Assembly (NCBI GenBank): GCA_902773455.1
Contig: CACYEW010000077.1
Coordinates: 1-8,250 of the forward strand
Length of the DNA: 8,250 bases
Direction of reading: 5' to 3'
Source of the DNA: an uncultured Ruminococcus sp.
GTDB lineage: Bacteria; Bacillota; Clostridia; Oscillospirales; CAG-272
This document shows, in pieces, positions 5,299 through 8,250 of the stretch. The position numbers were made by a program, and so were the translations under genes. The stretch's first letter is position 1, and every line of letters begins with the position of its first letter. The notes under the pieces were generated by a model. It did no database searches. It was not told where the DNA came from and saw only the letters and a program-made list of their open reading frames with translations.

Positions 5299-6717
5299 TT
5301 ATATCATATCGGAATAAACCGATTTGAGCGCGGGGTAGAGTTTTTTATACGTTTCAAAGCCTTTGCCGTACTTTACGGCGATATCCGGATCGCACCTTGC
5401 CGCGAGTTTTTTTCTGACGGTATGAGACGCCGCCCCGTTAAGATCCCTGTATTCGCCGCAGCCGACGAGCGCGAGCATCGCCGCGCCGAACTGCTCCTTT
5501 TCCGTCACGTAAATATCCGCGCCCAGAACGTTTGCGACCGTGTTCTGCCATAATACGCTTTTTGCGCCGCCGCCGCATAAAACGGCGCTTTTTACGCTGA
5601 CGCCGCCGGCTTCTATACAGTCGCGCAAAGCGTATGCGACGCCTTCGTATACGGCAAGGCACATATCCTCGCGGCTCGTATCGGCGTGAAGACCGACAAA
5701 CGCGCCGCGCGCGTGAACGTCGTTATGCGGGCAGCGCTCGCCCGTCAGATAAGGCAGAAAATACACGCCCGTTCCGGCGGCTCTGCCGAGATCGAACCGG
5801 TCGTAACCGGTCTGAAGTATCCGCTTCGTCCACCAGTCGTCGCAGCTTGCCGCGGAAAGAATGCAGCCCATAAGGTGATATTTGCCGTTTGCATGGCAGA
5901 AATTGTGCAAGGTCCTGCCGGCGCCGTCGATGAATTTATCGCACGGCAGAAATACCGTGCCGCTCGTACCGAGTGAAATACTGCAGTCGCCCTCGTTGAG
6001 AGTGCCGGTGCCGACGGCGGAGGCGGCGTTGTCGCCGGCTCCGGCGCACATAACGGCGTTTTTGAGCCCGAACCGGGGCTTGAGCTTGCCCGTCGGCTCC
6101 CAACTCTCGTAAAGCTTCGGGAGCATATCGGCGGATATGCCGCAGATGCCGCACATCTTTTCCGACCATTTTTTGTTTTTCACGTCGAGCAGAAGCATTC
6201 CCGCCGCGTCGGAATAATCGGTGGAGAACACGCCCGTGAGCATATACGCGAGGTAATCCTTCGGCAGGCAGATCTTTTTGCACTTTCTGAAATTCTCCGG
6301 CTCGTTTTCCTTTACCCAGAGTATTTTCGGCGCGGTGAAGCCCGCGAAAGCGACGTTGCCGGTCTCTTCAAACGTTTCTTTTATGCCGTTAAGATACGCG
6401 GTCTCTTTTTCACTTCTGCCGTCGTTCCATAATATCGCGGGACGGATCACGTTGTCGTTTCCGTCAAGCATAACGAGGCCGTGCATCTGACCGGCTATGC
6501 TCACTCCGCGTATATCGTCCGCTCTGCCTTCGCCGAGCGCGGCGAGTATTTCGACCGCGGCTTTGAGCCAGTCGGCGGGATCCTGCTCGCTGTGGTTCAA
6601 AGCGGGATAACTCACCGGATATTTTACGCTGTGACTGCCGTAAACGTTGCCTTCTCTGTCAATTATAACGCCTTTGCACGAGCTCGTGCCGAGGTCAAGT
6701 CCTATATAGTAATTCAT
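5299..6717 (-). CDS. xylB: Xylulokinase
   Basis: The 472-residue FGGY-family sugar kinase phosphorylates D-xylulose with ATP to D-xylulose 5-phosphate in the cytoplasm, feeding the pentose phosphate pathway. The N-terminal phosphate-binding motif is IGLDLGTSSCKG (5-16). The xylulokinase-type substrate motif GQMHGLVMLD (76-85) is present, as is ILWNDGR (95-101). The catalytic Asp is D229 in GAGDNAASAVGTG. A second nucleotide-binding segment is SLGTSGTVF (248-256), and the adenosine motif is LCGGGAKSVLWQNTVAN (380-396). The length is close to the usual 480-500. The start ATG (6717-6715) shares one base with the xylA stop (TAATG), and only a weak GGGTGA precedes it, so translation is probably coupled to xylA. 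It ends in YSDMI and TAA exactly where the URO-D-like remnant begins, so the original C-terminus could have been slightly altered. Confidence 0.95.
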   Translation of the reverse strand: MNYYIGLDLGTSSCKGVIIDREGNVYGSHSVKYPVSYPALNHSEQDPADWLKAAVEILAALGEGRADDIRGVSIAGQMHGLVMLDGNDNVIRPAILWNDGRSEKETAYLNGIKETFEETGNVAFAGFTAPKILWVKENEPENFRKCKKICLPKDYLAYMLTGVFSTDYSDAAGMLLLDVKNKKWSEKMCGICGISADMLPKLYESWEPTGKLKPRFGLKNAVMCAGAGDNAASAVGTGTLNEGDCSISLGTSGTVFLPCDKFIDGAGRTLHNFCHANGKYHLMGCILSAASCDDWWTKRILQTGYDRFDLGRAAGTGVYFLPYLTGERCPHNDVHARGAFVGLHADTSREDMCLAVYEGVAYALRDCIEAGGVSVKSAVLCGGGAKSVLWQNTVANVLGADIYVTEKEQFGAAMLALVGCGEYRDLNGAASHTVRKKLAARCDPDIAVKYGKGFETYKKLYPALKSVYSDMI

Positions 6718-8027
6718 TAAATTTCACCCGAGAAAAGTATATCGTTCAATATCGCTTCAAGACATTCCTGCCTGCCGCTTTGCACGGAGACGTTTTTCAG
6801 ATCGGCGGCGTACGCGGCAAGCGATCCGAGCGTTTCCCTGCCTTCGACTATGCGGCGACCGACCCCGGTCTCATACGATGAGTAACGTTTTTTGATGAAC
6901 GCGTCGATCCTGCCGTCTTCGATTATTTGATAAGCCTTTATCAGGCCGAGAGCGAAAGCGTCCATGCCGGCGATATAAGAGAGAACGGTATCCTCGAGCG
7001 TGTTCGACTGACGGCGGGCTTTTGCGTCGAAATTGAGACCGCCGTTAGTGAAGCCGCCGGCTTTTATCACCTCGTACATCGCGAGCGTGGTTTCGTAAAC
7101 GTTCGTCGGGAACTGGTCGGTATCCCAGCCGAGAAGCATATCGCCCTGATTGGCGTCGATACTGCCGAACATGCCGTTGACGGCGGCGACCCGCAGCTCA
7201 TGGTTGAAAGTATGCCCGGCGAGCGTTGCGTGGTTAGCCTCTATATTGAGTTTGAAATCCTTTTCAAGCCCGTTCGCTCGCAGGAAATTCGCGCACGTCG
7301 CCGCGTCGAAATCGTACTGGTGCTTCGTCGGCTCCTTCGGCTTCGGTTCGATATAGAAATCGCCGTCGAAGCCGTGAGATCTGCCGTAATCGCGCGCCAT
7401 CCGCATGAATCTGCCGAGATTGTCGAGCTCAAGAGCCATATCGGTATTGAGAAGCGTGTCGTAACCCTCGCGGCCGCCCCAGAAAACGTAGCCTTTCGCG
7501 CCGAGCTTTACCGCGGCGTCTATACCGGCCTTGACCTTGCCGGCGGCGACTGCGAAAACGTCGGCGCAGGGACTTGTCGCCGCGCCCGCCATGAATTTTT
7601 TGTCGCCGAACATATTCGCCGTGACCCAGAGCGGTCTTATACCCGTTTCTTTCTGCTTCTGCAAAAGATAATCGGTCATGATCTCAAGGTTCTTAACGCT
7701 TTCGGCGAGCGTTTCGCCCTCCGGCGCGACGTCCACGTCGTGAAAACAGTAATAGTCGATACCGAGCTTCTGCATCAGCTCGAACGCGAAATCGGCTTTC
7801 GCTTTGTATTTTTCCATACCGGACAAGCCGAAAGTCTTGTCCATCGTGTCGCCGCCGAACATATCGGTGCCGGAAGCGTTGACGGTGTGCCACCAGCTCA
7901 TCGCAAATTTGAGATGCTCGCCCATCGTTTTTCCGTTTATGACTCTGTTTTTATCGTAAAAACGGAAAGAAAACGGGTCTTTGCTTTCTTTGCCCTTAAA
8001 GGTTATATTTCCGATATCAAGATACAT
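6717..8027 (-). CDS. xylA: Xylose isomerase (class II)
   Basis: The 436-residue enzyme interconverts D-xylose and D-xylulose using two divalent metal ions (Mg, Mn or Co). All expected active-site groups are present (numbering from the start used here): [10 protein letters not shown] at 95-104 with His96 and Asp99; IEPKPKEP at 226-233 with Glu227 and Lys229; [14 protein letters not shown] at 261-274 with Glu263 and His266; SIDANQGD with Asp291; GWDTDQFP with Asp302 and Asp304; and [10 protein letters not shown] with Asp334. The spacing matches characterised enzymes such as those of Thermotoga. The length is typical of class II enzymes. ATG at 8027 is chosen over ATG at 8045 because AGGAGGG lies 8 nt ahead of it and the promoter places transcription start at about 8047. 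It is first in an operon with xylB. Confidence 0.97.
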   Translation of the reverse strand: MYLDIGNITFKGKESKDPFSFRFYDKNRVINGKTMGEHLKFAMSWWHTVNASGTDMFGGDTMDKTFGLSGMEKYKAKADFAFELMQKLGIDYYCFHDVDVAPEGETLAESVKNLEIMTDYLLQKQKETGIRPLWVTANMFGDKKFMAGAATSPCADVFAVAAGKVKAGIDAAVKLGAKGYVFWGGREGYDTLLNTDMALELDNLGRFMRMARDYGRSHGFDGDFYIEPKPKEPTKHQYDFDAATCANFLRANGLEKDFKLNIEANHATLAGHTFNHELRVAAVNGMFGSIDANQGDMLLGWDTDQFPTNVYETTLAMYEVIKAGGFTNGGLNFDAKARRQSNTLEDTVLSYIAGMDAFALGLIKAYQIIEDGRIDAFIKKRYSSYETGVGRRIVEGRETLGSLAAYAADLKNVSVQSGRQECLEAILNDILFSGEI

Positions 8028-8035
8028 GGTCTTTC

Positions 8036-8040
8036 CCTCC
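8036..8040 (-). promoter_or_regulatory. Ribosome binding site fixing the xylA start
   Basis: GGAGG (8040-8036) within AGGAGGG lies 8 nt before ATG 8027-8025. The upstream in-frame ATG at 8045 has no ribosome site and sits within about 2 nt of the expected transcription start. Confidence 0.85.
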
Positions 8041-8053
8041 TGCATTTTTTACC

Positions 8054-8082
8054 ATTATACAATATAAATAAACGTTTTGCAA
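8054..8082 (-). promoter_or_regulatory. xylA: Promoter of the xylAB operon
   Basis: The -35 is TTGCAA (8082-8077), the spacer is 17 nt and the -10 is a perfect TATAAT (8059-8054). Expected start is near 8047, giving a leader of only about 20 nt. A CG-centred palindrome AAACGTTT (8070-8077) lies in the spacer just beside the -35 and may be half of an operator for a LacI-type or other sugar-responsive repressor; this is inference. Confidence 0.8.
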
Positions 8083-8099
8083 GTGCTTTTTAAGTAAAA

Positions 8100-8131
8100 T
8101 GCCGCCATATTTTATTCTTCGGCAGGCGGCA
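8100..8131 (-). terminator. Possible second hairpin terminator upstream of xylA
   Basis: TGCCGCC (8100-8106) pairs with GGCGGCA (8125-8131) across an 18-nt loop. On the minus strand the stem is followed by TTTTACTT. It would back up the terminator at 8149-8167 and insulate the xylA promoter. The large loop lowers confidence. Confidence 0.4.
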
Positions 8132-8148
8132 AACGAAAAAGAAGAAAA

Positions 8149-8167
8149 AACCGCTGAAGGAGCGGTT
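8149..8167 (-). terminator. Intrinsic terminator of an unseen gene to the right
   Basis: AACCGCT (8149-8155) and AGCGGTT (8161-8167) form a 7-bp stem with a 5-nt loop. On the minus strand it is followed by TTTTCTTCTTTTT, a good U tract. This implies a minus-strand transcript entering from beyond the right edge and separates it from xylA. Confidence 0.75.
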
Positions 8168-8183
8168 ACGTAAGGAAGAAACA

Positions 8184-8229
8184 AACCCACTCTGACATCT
8201 TTTGATTATTGAAAGTGTCATAGTGGGTT
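8184..8229. repeat. Long imperfect inverted repeat near the right edge
   Basis: AACCCACT (8184-8191) pairs with AGTGGGTT (8222-8229), TGACA (8193-8197) with TGTCA (8216-8220), and CTTTT (8199-8203) with GAAAG (8211-8215, one G-T pair), leaving a 7-nt loop. There is one mismatch and one bulge in 18 pairs. On the minus strand it is followed by TTTGTTTCTT, so it may be a terminator. The end of a mobile element is another possibility. No reading frame covers 8100-8250. Confidence 0.6.
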
Positions 8230-8250
8230 ATTCTCTTTCAGCCCGTCTTA

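Noticed and set aside
8028..8045. ATG at 8045 as the xylA start.
   Set aside because: It lies at about the predicted transcription start without a ribosome site; the ATG at 8027 fits family length and has AGGAGGG.
8060..8085. Catabolite-response (cre) site at the xylA promoter.
   Set aside because: The CG-centred palindrome does not keep the TG and CA arms of the cre consensus when aligned on the CG.
6927..8093. Long open frame of 388 codons on the plus strand opposite xylA.
   Set aside because: It is antisense to a certain xylose isomerase gene, has no ribosome site or recognisable domain, and arises from the GC pattern of the real codons.
1..8250. CRISPR array, tRNA, rRNA or intact insertion sequence.
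   Set aside because: No regularly spaced repeats, cloverleaf or transposase frame was seen; the only repeats are those listed.

Overview
The window looks like chromosome of an uncultured, probably anaerobic, gut- or rumen-type Clostridia (Bacillota). The evidence is strong GGAGG-type Shine-Dalgarno sites, sigma-A-like promoters, a Gram-positive lipoprotein signal, a sortase-type C-terminal anchor (NPPSGD, hydrophobic helix, KKVR) and frequent ATA isoleucine codons. This placement is inference from signals and protein families, not from a marker gene. All five convincing genes, and both gene remnants, lie on the minus strand, so transcription runs from high to low coordinates.

From right to left: 8100-8250 holds hairpins or terminators for an unseen gene beyond the right edge. 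Next is a xylose operon: promoter (8054-8082), xylA (8027-6717, xylose isomerase) and xylB (6717-5299, xylulokinase), overlapping by one base (TAATG). Immediately after the xylB stop is a 74-codon, start-less remnant (5298-5077) of a uroporphyrinogen-decarboxylase-like gene, about 87% identical over 153 bp to the intact gene at the left edge. A well-formed promoter (4948-4976), followed by a likely 5'-terminal mRNA hairpin, then drives a secreted, sortase-anchored protein with two near-identical modules (4847-3981), which ends at a hairpin terminator (3939-3964).

Next is a lipoprotein solute-binding protein of sugar ABC-transporter type (3863-2376) with no permease or ATPase genes in view. 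After its stop lies a vestige of the tail of a second sortase-anchored protein plus a duplicate of the same terminator (2270-2346). Finally a promoter (2193-2221) drives a GH43-like glycosidase fused to a CBM6-like domain (2131-878), followed by a URO-D-superfamily protein (797 to beyond the left edge) that is not a canonical HemE.

Together the genes suggest use of plant-type pentose glycans: a surface or ligand-capturing protein, a lipoprotein for sugar uptake, a cytoplasmic glycosidase, and xylose to D-xylulose to xylulose-5-phosphate. The most unusual aspects are the two gene-tail scars, which point to past duplication and deletion here, an apparently substituted catalytic acid in the GH43-like enzyme, and the pairing of a glycosidase with a non-HemE URO-D-like protein. 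I did not find a clearly new multi-gene system.
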